A model generated the notes under the pieces. It saw only the letters and a list, made by a program, of their open reading frames with translations, was not told the origin of the DNA and did not search any database. Shown here in pieces: positions 44,909 through 53,981 of a DNA stretch of 64,000 nt. This DNA comes from Fictibacillus phosphorivorans (GTDB lineage Bacteria > Bacillota > Bacilli > Bacillales > Fictibacillaceae). Position numbers and translations under genes: made by a program. The DNA is taken from NCBI RefSeq assembly GCF_001619875.1, contig NZ_LRFC01000037.1:207257-271256 (forward strand). The letters are read 5' to 3'. Positions within the stretch are counted from its first letter, which is position 1, and every line of letters starts with the position of its first letter.

Positions 44909-45622
44909 GTGGGATTCATATTCATATTATTGTATTTCGCAATTATTGCGATTGTAATTGAAATTAATGTACTGCTCTTCACCCTTACCGGCTTAAAAAA
45001 GGAAATCGCCCGCTTTCAGGTAATCTCAATGTTTACTGCTACTGGATTTACAACAGGTGAATCTGAGTTAATCTTAGAACACCCTATTCGAAGACGGTTA
45101 AGTACGTTCCTTATCCTGTTCGGTGCTTTTTCACTTGCCGTCATTATCTCCTCGATCAGCAACATTCTAGCTGATGAGTTTAAATCTATAGAGCTTGGCG
45201 TTATTATTTTAGTCCTGATTGCGCTGTATCTGACTTTAAGCATCCCAAAGTTTAAGAACTTTATGAGTAAATCGTTTGATAAACATCTGCAAAAGAACTA
45301 CAACATTTCCGATCTGCCATTGCGTGAAGTTATGTATTTTGAAGAAGATGATGTTGTCGTAGAGCTGCCCATACACAAAGGGTCTTCTATAATTGGAAAG
45401 AAGTTAGAGGATGTTATTCAAACAGATGAGGACTTGCTCGTATTATTTATTAAACGTGGGGATGTAACAATTAGAAAAGATAGCTACACGACAGAGATCC
45501 AAGAAGGAGATATGATTTTTCTTTATGGACACCAAGATTCACTACAAGAACGATTTAAAGATGAGATGGAAGAATTGAAAAAGAGCGAGGAAAAAAAAAC
45601 ATCTAATGGGAGCCACTTGTAG
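44909..45622 (+). CDS. Membrane protein with RCK_C (TrkA-C) domain
   Basis: This 237-residue protein has three to four membrane segments (residues 1-110) and a C-terminal RCK_C domain (about 145-220, VVVELPIHKGSSIIGKKLED, EGDMIFLYGHQDSL). Between helices, FTATGFTTGES looks like the filter loop of Trk/Ktr potassium transporters. RCK_C domains in Firmicutes often bind cyclic di-AMP. The start is GTG at 44909 after GGAGGTG. Probably an ion-flux protein; function not established. Confidence 0.7.
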   Translation: MGFIFILLYFAIIAIVIEINVLLFTLTGLKKEIARFQVISMFTATGFTTGESELILEHPIRRRLSTFLILFGAFSLAVIISSISNILADEFKSIELGVIILVLIALYLTLSIPKFKNFMSKSFDKHLQKNYNISDLPLREVMYFEEDDVVVELPIHKGSSIIGKKLEDVIQTDEDLLVLFIKRGDVTIRKDSYTTEIQEGDMIFLYGHQDSLQERFKDEMEELKKSEEKKTSNGSHL

Positions 45623-45637
45623 CTCCTGTTTTTTATG
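45606..45637 (+). terminator. Intrinsic terminator of the RCK_C gene
   Basis: GGGAGC and GCTCC form a stem around the stop codon, followed by a T run. Confidence 0.75.
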
Positions 45638-45669
45638 CCTAAAGAAGATTTTTCAAATGAGGTAAGTAA

Positions 45670-45698
45670 AAAAAAAGAACCTCTTCATTAGAGATTCT
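45670..45698 (-). terminator. Intrinsic terminator of the 75-residue gene
   Basis: On the minus strand AGAATCTCT and AGAGGTTCT pair around AATGA, followed by a long T run (A at 45668-45677). Confidence 0.8.
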
Positions 45699-45701
45699 GT
45701 A

Positions 45702-45929
45702 TTAACCCACTTCCCTAACTTGTACAGGGACAAAGGACAATAATAAAGAAATAATATTATTTATTTGCTCAGGAGTAATATGTATTCCATCGTTTGCTAA
45801 TAACTCTTCTTTAAGCTTAATGATTGAATCTACTTCCTCAAGAGTTGCATCTGTCAGGCAATAATCTATCGTATTTAGTAATTCCAATAATTGATTGTTT
45901 TTATTAGTTATGTAATATGTAGTATCCAC
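45702..45929 (-). CDS. Small acidic protein of unknown function
   Basis: This 75-residue, largely helical acidic protein (LNTIDYCLTDATLEEVDSII...) has a hydrophobic C-terminal helix INNIISLLLSFVPV. The start is GTG at 45929, nine bases after GGGGGG, and it has its own terminator. A TGTCGAA word at 46052 upstream could be a Spo0A box, but one 7-mer is weak evidence. Family not recognised. Confidence 0.6.
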   Translation of the reverse strand: MDTTYYITNKNNQLLELLNTIDYCLTDATLEEVDSIIKLKEELLANDGIHITPEQINNIISLLLSFVPVQVREVG

Positions 45930-46148
45930 TAATAAACACCCCCCACTATCATTATTATCGAAAATAAGGTAATTTTCCTACAAAAACAATTCGTCAAATG
46001 ACGACATATCTTACTTATTATGGATTATCCACTATACTACCCACCTATTTATGTCGAAAAAAATCGAAATAACAGGAATAAAGTCCTAATTTAAAAGTTT
46101 GTGTTATCTTCATTTCCTAAAAGGTTTACATATAAAAGCAAAATTACT

Positions 46149-46793
46149 TTAGTTAAATAACTTTGATAAGGAAGCAAATGGGGATATACTTTCTTCCGCC
46201 TTTGTTTTATAAACCAGTTTTTCAGGTTCGAAAAGCTTCGACTCCAAGTATGAAGTAGGATTTTTAACAATCTCTATATTTTTATAGATTCTCTTAAAAA
46301 TTCTTGCTGTGTTAATAGCATCATCTAAAGCTCTATGTTTTGAACCTTGATGTGAGAGTTCCATCGTTTGAAGTGCACGTGACAATCCATAACGAAACCC
46401 TTTCTCACTATCGTGAAGCAAACTAAAATGAAATTGAAGATCATTATGGTTAATAATCCAATCTGTTTCTGCTTGGTGAAAAGTCGAATCTGTTATGAGC
46501 GCCCATTTATCCTCTGGCCCCCACGAACATAAGTAATACTCCTCAAGCCCGATCCACGATCTAAAATTTTCTATAGCTTCTGCATAAACGGGAGCAGAAA
46601 TTAAATCTTTTTTTGTTATACCCGTTAAATTCGTTATCCGTGAATTCAGCTTATCCATTTTTGGCTGGACAAACGTTTGGAACGTATCAAGTATTGTCAG
46701 CTCTCCATTGACTTCTGTCATTCGGATAGCACCAATTTCAATAATCTCAGATAACCTGTTGGTCATTTCTAAATCATAAACAATATATTGCAT
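46149..46793 (-). CDS. kapD: DEDDh 3'-5' exonuclease (KapD-like)
   Basis: This 214-residue exonuclease of the DnaQ/ERI-1 type has Exo I in VYDLEMT (D and E ligands, residues 6-12), Exo II near YLCSWGPEDK and Exo III in HRALDDAINTARIF with the catalytic histidine and aspartate. B. subtilis KapD is reported to inhibit the KinA route to sporulation. The name rests on length and layout. GGTG lies nine bases before the ATG. Confidence 0.8.
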   Translation of the reverse strand: MQYIVYDLEMTNRLSEIIEIGAIRMTEVNGELTILDTFQTFVQPKMDKLNSRITNLTGITKKDLISAPVYAEAIENFRSWIGLEEYYLCSWGPEDKWALITDSTFHQAETDWIINHNDLQFHFSLLHDSEKGFRYGLSRALQTMELSHQGSKHRALDDAINTARIFKRIYKNIEIVKNPTSYLESKLFEPEKLVYKTKAEESISPFASLSKLFN

Positions 46794-47161
46794 CCCTTTT
46801 CACACCTGCCTTTCATCATTCGCGTCGTTAAATGGGTTCCTACCATATATTGTAGATGATATGTTAACAAAATGAAATATTACATAAGCTATTTACTACA
46901 TGTAAAAGGGTGCCACAGTTAAAAGAAATAGGTTTTTCTTTTGGCTCACCTATTTCCTTGTTGAGAACAGCTTGAAGTGGAAAGAAATTTTACTTAAAAT
47001 GCCTTACTTCATTTTATGTAATGATTCAGCTTAGATGTCAGTCTATTCTAAATGGCTATAAGTTTCTTAATCTGCCATATTTTCATTTTCAATTTATGCA
47101 TTCTTTTGTTAACATTGTTATTGGCTATTTAACTATATGAATTACATAATGAGGGATTATC
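46794..47161. other. Intergenic stretch with one hairpin
   Basis: GAAATAGG (46925-46932) and CCTATTTC (46949-46956) can pair. On the minus strand the stem is followed by TTTT, upstream of kapD. I see no other gene or RNA motif; the promoters of kapD (-) and the lipoprotein gene (+) must lie here. Confidence 0.5.
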
Positions 47162-47827
47162 ATGAAAAAAATATTACTATTTGTTCTTATAATTGGTTTG
47201 CTTACTACTACTGCTTGTTCAAAAGAAACTAAACAAGATGAACAAGGTGCAACAGAAACGAAGACTGATAACAATAATGAAAAAGCCACCGAATCTTCTA
47301 GTGGTGAAGACAAAGAAGATGCAGATGCAGCTGAACCAGCAGCAACAGAAGATGATAACAATGTAGATGCTGATGAAGAGAATGCAGATACAAATGAAAA
47401 AGAGTATTTAACTGAAAATCACGAATTTGTAGCAAGTGAACTAACGAACCTTTCTGAAAAGCAAATAAGCGATAAATGGGGGAAACCAACGCGATCTGAA
47501 GAAATAAAATATCGATACTCTGGCACGACAGAGTTTGTCCCTGCAGTCGTAAAATATTATCAAAACGAGAAGTTTGCTGTCACTTTTGTTGAGGGAAAAG
47601 CTGCCCGCCTAGTCTATTCCGTAATTGAAGAGGAAATTCTCTTTACGGATGATGAAAAAGTAAGAGCACTTGAACTTGCCGGACTTCCAACAGACATAGA
47701 AGAAACAACTGATACTGATACAGCTTTTGTCTACAACGAGCTTGGTGATGTATATGAAGTAACGATGTTTTCAAAAGGGGAATTTGTAGATTATCTTTAT
47801 ATCATTTTAGATGAAGCTTACAAATAA
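47162..47827 (+). CDS. Lipoprotein of unknown function
   Basis: This 221-residue protein has a lipoprotein signal (lipobox TTTAC, cysteine 19), then an acidic low-complexity linker (residues 20-85, rich in E, D, N and A), then a folded domain with EKQISDKWGKPTRSEEIKYR that recalls small beta-lactamase-inhibitor-like (SmpA/BLIP-type) modules. GAGGG precedes the ATG. Function unknown. Confidence 0.65.
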   Translation: MKKILLFVLIIGLLTTTACSKETKQDEQGATETKTDNNNEKATESSSGEDKEDADAAEPAATEDDNNVDADEENADTNEKEYLTENHEFVASELTNLSEKQISDKWGKPTRSEEIKYRYSGTTEFVPAVVKYYQNEKFAVTFVEGKAARLVYSVIEEEILFTDDEKVRALELAGLPTDIEETTDTDTAFVYNELGDVYEVTMFSKGEFVDYLYIILDEAYK

Positions 47828-47949
47828 TTTATTAGACGGCAACTCCATGAAATAAGGCGTTTATCACCGTTTCTATGCTTATCCATCTTGCATAAAATAG
47901 AGTGAGGAGAGAAATCGGCTTCTCATAGTGCAAGAAGAGGAGTGAAACC

Positions 47950-48126
47950 ATGTCGTCGAGAAAGTACTGTTCTGATAGCTTTACGCTTTATGTGGTACTA
48001 TTCGTGCTGCTCATTATTGTCGGAGCCGTTTCGTTTAGCGGTAACTGCTGTGTTTATTCTTATCCTTGCTCATATGGATACGGATTCTCAGCAAACGCAC
48101 CCATTAATGGTTATTGGAACGCGTAA
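47950..48126 (+). CDS. YjcZ-family sporulation small protein
   Basis: The ATG at 47950, seven bases after AGAGGAG, opens a frame of 58 codons ending TAA at 48124-48126. It contains SFTLYVVLFVLLIIVGA, the hydrophobic signature of YjcZ-family proteins found in spore formers, followed by a C/Y/G-rich tail (CCVYSYPCSYGYGF). A longer open frame in another phase overlaps it but has no ribosome-binding site. It ends at a shared terminator. Confidence 0.75.
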   Translation: MSSRKYCSDSFTLYVVLFVLLIIVGAVSFSGNCCVYSYPCSYGYGFSANAPINGYWNA

Positions 48127-48172
48127 AAAAACAAGACCACCATTTCTGCAAAGAAAATGGCGGTCTCTTTTT
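48124..48172. terminator. Bidirectional terminator
   Basis: GACC-CATTTT and AAAATG-GGTC form a long stem between 48134 and 48163, with an A run before and a T run after. It serves the YjcZ-type gene and the nag/mur operon. Confidence 0.85.
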
Positions 48173-49582
48173 TTATAGCTTCTCTCTCATGCTGTCTGCA
48201 ATCGGTTCAACTTCTGACCCTACTACTACCTGTATATTTTGGTTATTCAGCTTTATTAATCCTTTGGATCCAGCTTTTCTCAGACCCTCTTCATCTACTT
48301 GGGAAAGATCTTTAATCTGAACTCTCAATCTCGTAATACAGTTATCAAGCTGAACAATATTTTCTATACCTCCGAGCGCATCTAAATAAGCTAAAGCCGT
48401 TGCATCATATTTTTCATTTGTTGTTGTAGAAGTTGCTGCAGCCTCTGAAACAATCGTTTCTTCATCTTCTCTACCAGGTGTTTTCAAATCAAGCTTAACA
48501 ATTAAATAACGGAATACGCCATAGTACAGTACAAAATAAACCGCTCCTATCGGCAACAGCAACCAGCCATTTTGAGCAATCCCAATATTTAAGAAGTAAT
48601 CGATTGCTCCAGCTGAAAACGTAAAGCCATGATGAATATCAAATAATACTGCTACAGACATTGAGGCTGCTGTTAATACAGCATGGATCACATAAAGTAG
48701 TGGTGACAAGAACATAAAAGCAAATTCAATCGGTTCTGTAATCCCTGTTACAAAAGATGTAAGTGCCATACTTCCTAACATCCCCGCAACTGCTTTCTTA
48801 CGGTGTTTTTTTGCTGTATGAATCATTGCTAAACAAGCAGCCGGCAACCCAAACATCATAACAGGGAAGAATCCTGCCATATAGAATCCTGCCTTAGGAT
48901 CTTCAGCAAAAAATCTCCACAAATCTCCCGTTACTACCTTTCCGTTTTCTCCTGTAAACTCCCCAAATACAAACCATAAAAAGCTGTTAAGTACGTGATG
49001 CAGACCTAGTGGAATTAATAAGCGGTTAAAGAAACCAAAGATACCTGCACCGATTGCACCTGCACTCGTAATCCAAGTCCCAACGTTCTCTAATCCCATT
49101 TGAATGTATGGCCAGATGAATCCAAAAACTAAGGCTAAAACTACCATCGTTCCTGCAGTCACAATGGGTACAAAACGTTTACCGCCAAAGAATGATAACC
49201 ATTCGGGAAGTTTTGTATTATAAAATCTATTATATAAGAGCCCAGCAACAACCCCGGCTAAAATTCCACCGAGCACCGACATATCAAAGTTGCCTTCAAA
49301 CCCTAAATTCTCAATGGCAAACGCTTTGGCACCTTCTGTTAATACAAAGTACCCTATAGCCCCTGCAAGACCCGCTGCTCCACTGCCGTCTTTAGCTAGC
49401 CCAACAGCAACCCCAATTGCGAAAATCAATGCTAAGTGACCGAATATGGCATTACCTGCTGCCGCCAAAAAAGGAATGTTTAGTAAATCTTCTTGACCAA
49501 ATCGCAGAATGAGTCCCGCTGCTGGAAGAACAGCAATAGGAAGCATGAGTGCGCGGCCTATGCGCTGCAAGAATCCTAACAT
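48173..49582 (-). CDS. nagE: PTS GlcNAc/glucose-type permease, EIICB
   Basis: This 469-residue permease has an N-terminal EIIC (about residues 1-370, RIGRALMLPIAVLPAAGLIL) and a C-terminal EIIB with the phosphorylated cysteine in LDNCITRLR (about 412). The length fits N-acetylglucosamine permeases without EIIA, such as B. subtilis NagP, so a separate EIIA is needed. It is the last gene of the GntR-murP-mupG-murQ operon (16 bp gap), where it can import the GlcNAc freed from cell wall. Confidence 0.85.
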   Translation of the reverse strand: MLGFLQRIGRALMLPIAVLPAAGLILRFGQEDLLNIPFLAAAGNAIFGHLALIFAIGVAVGLAKDGSGAAGLAGAIGYFVLTEGAKAFAIENLGFEGNFDMSVLGGILAGVVAGLLYNRFYNTKLPEWLSFFGGKRFVPIVTAGTMVVLALVFGFIWPYIQMGLENVGTWITSAGAIGAGIFGFFNRLLIPLGLHHVLNSFLWFVFGEFTGENGKVVTGDLWRFFAEDPKAGFYMAGFFPVMMFGLPAACLAMIHTAKKHRKKAVAGMLGSMALTSFVTGITEPIEFAFMFLSPLLYVIHAVLTAASMSVAVLFDIHHGFTFSAGAIDYFLNIGIAQNGWLLLPIGAVYFVLYYGVFRYLIVKLDLKTPGREDEETIVSEAAATSTTTNEKYDATALAYLDALGGIENIVQLDNCITRLRVQIKDLSQVDEEGLRKAGSKGLIKLNNQNIQVVVGSEVEPIADSMREKL

Positions 49583-49597
49583 AATAACCTACCCCTC

Positions 49598-50503
49598 TCA
49601 CTTTTTAGTGAACATGCGTATCGCTTCCTTTAATTTGCCATCATGTTGAGCTAGATAAAGTTTTGCGTCATTTGGAGCTACTCCTGTTATTAACTGAAAT
49701 ATCGCTGCCTTCGTATTACCCTCTTGGGCACGCATTGCGTCCTCTGCTTCTTTTTCTGACACACCAGCAGCTTCCATGATAATATTCTTTGCACGCAGTT
49801 TTAGTTTTTCGTTGGTTGGCTGAACATCTACCATTAAGTTGCTGTACACTTTGCCCCATCTCACCAAGCTGGCTGTACTGATCATATTAAGAACAAGCTT
49901 TTGAGCGGTTCCAGCTTTCATACGGGTAGAACCAGTAACGACTTCTGGTCCTGTTATAACAGGAATACTGATATCCGCAAGCTTCTGCATAGGTGTGTCT
50001 GCAGCACAGATGAGTGCAGCCGTAAGTGCACCTTGTGCTTTGGCGTAATCCATTGCACCTAAGCAATAAGGAGTTCTGCCAGAAGCTGCAATCGCGACGA
50101 CAACATCTTTATTCGTAAGATTTAGTTGTTGAAGATCAGATTTCCCTAATTCTGAATCATCTTCTGCACCTTCAATAGCATGCTGAAGTGCATAATCACC
50201 ACCTGCGATCACCCCTACTACTAAATTCGGGTCCGTCCCATAGGTTGGCGGACACTCAGAAGCATCTAAAACGCCTAACCTTCCGCTCGTTCCTGCCCCG
50301 ATATAGATAAGTCGTCCTCCATTTTCAAAAGCTGTCACCACTTTTTCTGCTACCTTACTAATCTCAGTTAAGACAGGAGTAATACAACTGACAACTCCAA
50401 GATCGGCTTCGTGTATTTTTTGGACCACTTCTAGTGTTGAAAGTTCGTCAATATTTAATGTGTCTGGATTCCTTTTTTCTGTAGCCAATTTGGTTAAGTC
50501 CAT
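49598..50503 (-). CDS. murQ: N-acetylmuramic acid 6-phosphate etherase
   Basis: This 301-residue SIS-domain lyase splits the lactyl ether of MurNAc-6P, giving GlcNAc-6P and lactate. Signature segments are GRLIYIGAGTSGRLGVLDASECPPT, visible in part as AGTSGRLGVLDASE, and GSTRMKAGTAQKL. I use the ATG at 50503, six bases after AGGAG; a second ATG lies one codon upstream. It is in an operon between mupG and nagE. Confidence 0.97.
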   Translation of the reverse strand: MDLTKLATEKRNPDTLNIDELSTLEVVQKIHEADLGVVSCITPVLTEISKVAEKVVTAFENGGRLIYIGAGTSGRLGVLDASECPPTYGTDPNLVVGVIAGGDYALQHAIEGAEDDSELGKSDLQQLNLTNKDVVVAIAASGRTPYCLGAMDYAKAQGALTAALICAADTPMQKLADISIPVITGPEVVTGSTRMKAGTAQKLVLNMISTASLVRWGKVYSNLMVDVQPTNEKLKLRAKNIIMEAAGVSEKEAEDAMRAQEGNTKAAIFQLITGVAPNDAKLYLAQHDGKLKEAIRMFTKK

Positions 50504-50514
50504 CATGATCTCCT

Positions 50515-51570
50515 TTAAATTTGTTGATTTAAAAACACAAACTTCTTTCCGCTCCCCACGTACTTTAACAATGGCAAGCTTTCATCTCTTACCATCCCAA
50601 CTGCATTTGTTTTAGGATTAGCCGGCAAGTCGTCCAAGCAGATTTGAAGCTCTCCTGCATACCTGCCATATAATTGGTTGTCTATCGTAATTGTGCCCTT
50701 TGTAAAACACGTTGGATTTTGAATTTCTTGGAGCCATTTAGAAGGCTTTGTTCTAGATTCAACCGAACGAATGACGTATTGTGCAGCATCCATTCTATTT
50801 GTGTGAACCGAGTTATATAGGTTGACGTATCCTTCGCTAATATCAACATAAAGCGGAACTATACCATCCATTAAATATCGGAAAGCCTCCAGAGTCTGGT
50901 CAGTTAGATTTAAATCTCCCACACAAATTTTGTCTGTACCTAGTTCGCTTAGTTCAAATGATCCATGTACAGGTGTTGTAGATCTCTGATTTTCAATCGT
51001 AGGAAGTCCCTCATGCAACGGACCGCGTAATAAATCGTCACCTTTAATAAAGCCCATCGTTTTTATACCGTAACGGTGAAACAAATCATTTCGTGCTTTC
51101 AATGAATGACTTGAAATGCCTGTATATGGTTTTGGATAAAAGTTATGCCAAGCTTCTGTTTGAGTTACTTGTAATCCTTCATCCACTAATTCCTTAAGCT
51201 GTACTTCATCAATGGTACTCGCGTTCAATCCAATTTTAAGAGAATGGGACAGCCAAGCAATCTGCTTGGCTGTAAACCCATAGTCCATCCTGATTCCTGT
51301 GATGCCCCAGTCTTTTAAGGAAGGCAGTTCAGAAATCCCTAAATCTAATCGTTCAAGGGAAGCTGGAGAAATATCTGCCATTACGTCCATATGAAAACTT
51401 TGAGCTGTATTGCCTAACCATTTTACTTGTTTAATAAAATCTACATCTCTTTCTTCTGGGATATGAAGAGAAGTAAAGATGTACTGAAAACCGTTTTTAG
51501 CAGCCTTTTCGATCCAGTTTTTATTGAATGTGTCTGATTCGCTTAGATAAATTGAAATGCCATAACACAA
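50515..51570 (-). CDS. mupG: MurNAc-6P glycosidase MupG (DUF871 family)
   Basis: This 351-residue protein has an N-terminal TIM-barrel (GISIYLSESD, IFTSLHIPEE, GIRMDYGF, GLNAST) and a C-terminal cyclophilin-like domain, the DUF871 architecture. In Staphylococcus aureus MupG hydrolyses cytoplasmic MurNAc-6P-GlcNAc imported by MurP. The start is TTG at 51570, ten bases after AGGAG. It lies between murP and murQ, so it should feed MurQ. Confidence 0.9.
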   Translation of the reverse strand: MCYGISIYLSESDTFNKNWIEKAAKNGFQYIFTSLHIPEERDVDFIKQVKWLGNTAQSFHMDVMADISPASLERLDLGISELPSLKDWGITGIRMDYGFTAKQIAWLSHSLKIGLNASTIDEVQLKELVDEGLQVTQTEAWHNFYPKPYTGISSHSLKARNDLFHRYGIKTMGFIKGDDLLRGPLHEGLPTIENQRSTTPVHGSFELSELGTDKICVGDLNLTDQTLEAFRYLMDGIVPLYVDISEGYVNLYNSVHTNRMDAAQYVIRSVESRTKPSKWLQEIQNPTCFTKGTITIDNQLYGRYAGELQICLDDLPANPKTNAVGMVRDESLPLLKYVGSGKKFVFLNQQI

Positions 51571-51587
51571 AGAAGGTCCACTCCTGT

Positions 51588-52961
51588 TTAAATGTCTTTT
51601 GCCATGCTCTCTTTAAATCCGAATGTCCATGTAAATAAGAAACCAAAGATATAAGCAATGACTAAACCAACTAAATAGAGAACCATTTCATTCGCATGGA
51701 CAAGAAATACAAGCGGGATACCAGAAACACCAATTGCAACCGTTGCTATTTTAAAGAATGCTTGGAATGCTCCACCAACAGCAGCACCCAAACATGCCGT
51801 TAGGAAAGGGCGACCGAGCGGAAGGGTAACACCAAAGATTAACGGTTCACCGATCCCTAACATTCCGACAGGAAGTCCGCCTTTAATAACTTTCCGCAGC
51901 CTTTGATTTTTCGTTTTGAAATAGATGGCAAATGCAGCACCAACTTGCCCTGCTCCTCCCATCGCCAGAATCGGCAATAATGGGTCATCCCCAATCGTAT
52001 TAATAAGCTCCATGTGTACTGGTGTTAAACCTTGATGAAGTCCTGTAACAACTAATGGTAAGAATGTACCTGCTAGAATAAGTCCTGAGAAAATACCGCC
52101 TACATCAAGAATATTTAATAAGCCTTTCGTGATGATATCTGATAAGAAACCACCTACTGGCTGAAGTACATACAGTGTGGCGAAACCTGTAATTAATAAA
52201 GCTAGTGTTGGAGTTACGATAATATCAATGGCTGCGGGAACAAATTTACGAATGCGCTTTTCAAGAAAGACAATAAATGCAGCAGCTAACATAACACCTA
52301 TTAATCCACCACGCCCAACAACAAGCGGGTCACCAAAAAGCGTGATATTTGCCAGGTTCGGATTGATAATTAAGATGCCTGCTGCTCCTCCTAGTGCTGG
52401 TGTTCCTCCAAATTCCTTCGCAGTATTTATACCAACAAATACAGCCAGGTAAGCAAACAATCCTCCACCGATGACACCCATCATCTGCATGAATGATGTT
52501 TCTCTATCTACACCGTAGTTAATCGCAGCGTTTGTGATTCCCATGATCAAACCTGATGCAACAATTGCAGGAATTAACGGAATGAAGATGCTTGCAATCT
52601 TGCGTAAAAACTGTTTAAAAGGAGTTGCGTTCTTCTTGTTAATGGCATCTTTATTCATGCGCGCCATCTGCTCAAGATCCATTGGGTTTGTTTCATCAAC
52701 CGATTCGATGTTCATTCCTGTTTCTTCGCTCATTGCCAGTGTTACACGGTTTACAATTCCAGGTCCGACAATAATCTGCAGTGTGTCATCTTCTACTAAT
52801 CCCAATACACCATCCACATCTTTTAACCCTTTTAAATCTGCTTTTGAAGGGTCGTGTAAGTTCACACGAATTCTCGTCATACAATGCATCAATGATTGAA
52901 TGTTTGATGAACCTCCAAGTTTTTCAATGATGCTATGAGCCATTTGCTGCTCTTTCCCCAT
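51588..52961 (-). CDS. murP: PTS MurNAc-type permease, EIIBC
   Basis: This 457-residue permease has an N-terminal EIIB with the phosphocysteine in LMHCMTRIRV (cysteine 27) followed by EIIC (about residues 100-455). No EIIA is present, as for MurP, which borrows the glucose EIIA. The operon with mupG and murQ sets the substrate as MurNAc or MurNAc-GlcNAc. GAGGGGG precedes the ATG; a cre site lies 17 bp upstream of the start. Confidence 0.92.
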   Translation of the reverse strand: MGKEQQMAHSIIEKLGGSSNIQSLMHCMTRIRVNLHDPSKADLKGLKDVDGVLGLVEDDTLQIIVGPGIVNRVTLAMSEETGMNIESVDETNPMDLEQMARMNKDAINKKNATPFKQFLRKIASIFIPLIPAIVASGLIMGITNAAINYGVDRETSFMQMMGVIGGGLFAYLAVFVGINTAKEFGGTPALGGAAGILIINPNLANITLFGDPLVVGRGGLIGVMLAAAFIVFLEKRIRKFVPAAIDIIVTPTLALLITGFATLYVLQPVGGFLSDIITKGLLNILDVGGIFSGLILAGTFLPLVVTGLHQGLTPVHMELINTIGDDPLLPILAMGGAGQVGAAFAIYFKTKNQRLRKVIKGGLPVGMLGIGEPLIFGVTLPLGRPFLTACLGAAVGGAFQAFFKIATVAIGVSGIPLVFLVHANEMVLYLVGLVIAYIFGFLFTWTFGFKESMAKDI

Positions 52962-52977
52962 TATCCTTCCCCCTCTT

Positions 52978-52991
52978 CGTAAACGCTTTCA
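52978..52991 (-). promoter_or_regulatory. cre site before murP
   Basis: On the minus strand TGAAAGCGTTTACG matches the CcpA cre consensus closely. It lies between the regulator gene and murP, so it could act as a roadblock or on an internal promoter. Confidence 0.7.
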
Positions 52992-53012
52992 TTTTTATAT
53001 AAAACGCTTGGA

Positions 53013-53732
53013 TTAGCGTTTCATATCGATCATAAATTTGTAACGGTCACCTCTATAAACTGAATGTACTAACTCCAAAGGCATACCATTCGTCAAAAAG
53101 GTTTGCCTTTCAATGAGAAGCACGGGTGCACCTTTTGTTATCTCTAGTATTTCACTTTCAGCATCACGGGCAATTGATGCTTCTAAGCTTTGTGTCGCAT
53201 AATCAATTTTAAAGCCTGCATTTTCTACCTCTGAATACAGTGAGCCCTCTTTAATATGACTTTCCTGAAGATAAAGCAGTTGAGCAGGAACAAAAGTGGT
53301 CTCAAACGCCATCGGAATATCATTTGCAAGGCGAACCCGTTTGATCTCATAAATTTTTTGGTTCTCTGGAATTTCTAAAGCTTTCGCTAATCTTTGATTG
53401 GCACTTATGGTTTGAAAGGATATAAGTTTTGATGCTGGCCGATATCCCCTTGACCTCATATCTTCTGTAAAACTCGTAAGTCCCAGGAGCTTCTGTTCTA
53501 TTTTTTTAGCAGATACAAATGTCCCTTTTCCTTTCTGGCGTGTTAAATATCCATCATTCACAAGATTATTTATTGCTTGACGGACAGTCATTCGACTGAC
53601 TTCATAGTTTTCAGCAAACTCTCGTTCAGAGGAGATCATCGTTCCCGTTATCCATTCTCCCTTTTCAATCTTTTGTTTGATTGCTTCTTCAATCTGAAAA
53701 TAAAGAGGCATTGGTGATTTTTTATCGATCAT
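53013..53732 (-). CDS. GntR/HutC-family regulator (NagR/YvoA type)
   Basis: This 239-residue regulator has an N-terminal GntR winged helix (residues 8-72, SSEREFAENYEVSRMTVRQA) and a C-terminal UTRA ligand domain (about 95-235). It resembles NagR (YvoA), which senses GlcNAc-6P or GlcN-6P. Here it heads the murP-mupG-murQ-nagE operon in the place where B. subtilis has an RpiR-type MurR. Identical operators at 53906 and 57447 point to autoregulation and control of nagZ-namZ. Confidence 0.88.
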   Translation of the reverse strand: MIDKKSPMPLYFQIEEAIKQKIEKGEWITGTMISSEREFAENYEVSRMTVRQAINNLVNDGYLTRQKGKGTFVSAKKIEQKLLGLTSFTEDMRSRGYRPASKLISFQTISANQRLAKALEIPENQKIYEIKRVRLANDIPMAFETTFVPAQLLYLQESHIKEGSLYSEVENAGFKIDYATQSLEASIARDAESEILEITKGAPVLLIERQTFLTNGMPLELVHSVYRGDRYKFMIDMKR

Positions 53733-53905
53733 ATAAATGTTTCAACTCTCCTTACCTAAAAAAGATTCCTTGCAACTTCTACTTTTCAAATGATCTACCT
53801 GCCAGGAACCTTGAAGTGCTTTTTTTTTAGTAGTTGAAGCTTGATGAAAGAAAAGTTTTCATGTCCACTCCCATATTACTTTATGCCAAGCGTATCATTG
53901 TTATA

Positions 53906-53924
53906 ACTAGTTGTCTATACCAGT
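53906..53924 (-). promoter_or_regulatory. GntR-type operator of the murP operon
   Basis: ACTAGTTGTCTATACCAGT; the reverse strand reads ACTGGTATAGACAACTAGT, the imperfect palindrome typical of NagR dre sites (GGTATAGACAAC core). It is identical over 19 bp to 57447-57465. Confidence 0.85.
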
Positions 53925-53941
53925 CAGAAAATTCAAATAAA

Positions 53942-53977
53942 ATGAGCTAAGGCTAAAGATTAGCGCCTTAGCTCGAT
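53942..53977 (-). terminator. Intrinsic terminator of nagZ-namZ
   Basis: GAGCTAAGGC and GCCTTAGCTC form a perfect 10-bp stem (53944-53974), followed on the minus strand by ATTTT. Confidence 0.85.
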
Positions 53978-53981
53978 AAAG

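Noticed and set aside
46052..46058. Spo0A box TGTCGAA upstream of the 75-residue gene
   Set aside because: A single 7-mer is expected several times by chance in 64 kb, and no second box or promoter layout supports it.
46925..46956. Hairpin upstream of kapD as a regulated attenuator
   Set aside because: An 8-bp stem with a weak T tract and no aptamer-like conservation that I recognise; kept only as a note.
47942..48178. 78-codon frame over the YjcZ-type gene
   Set aside because: It is in a different phase from the frame with the ribosome-binding site and the family signature, and its start has no usable spacing.
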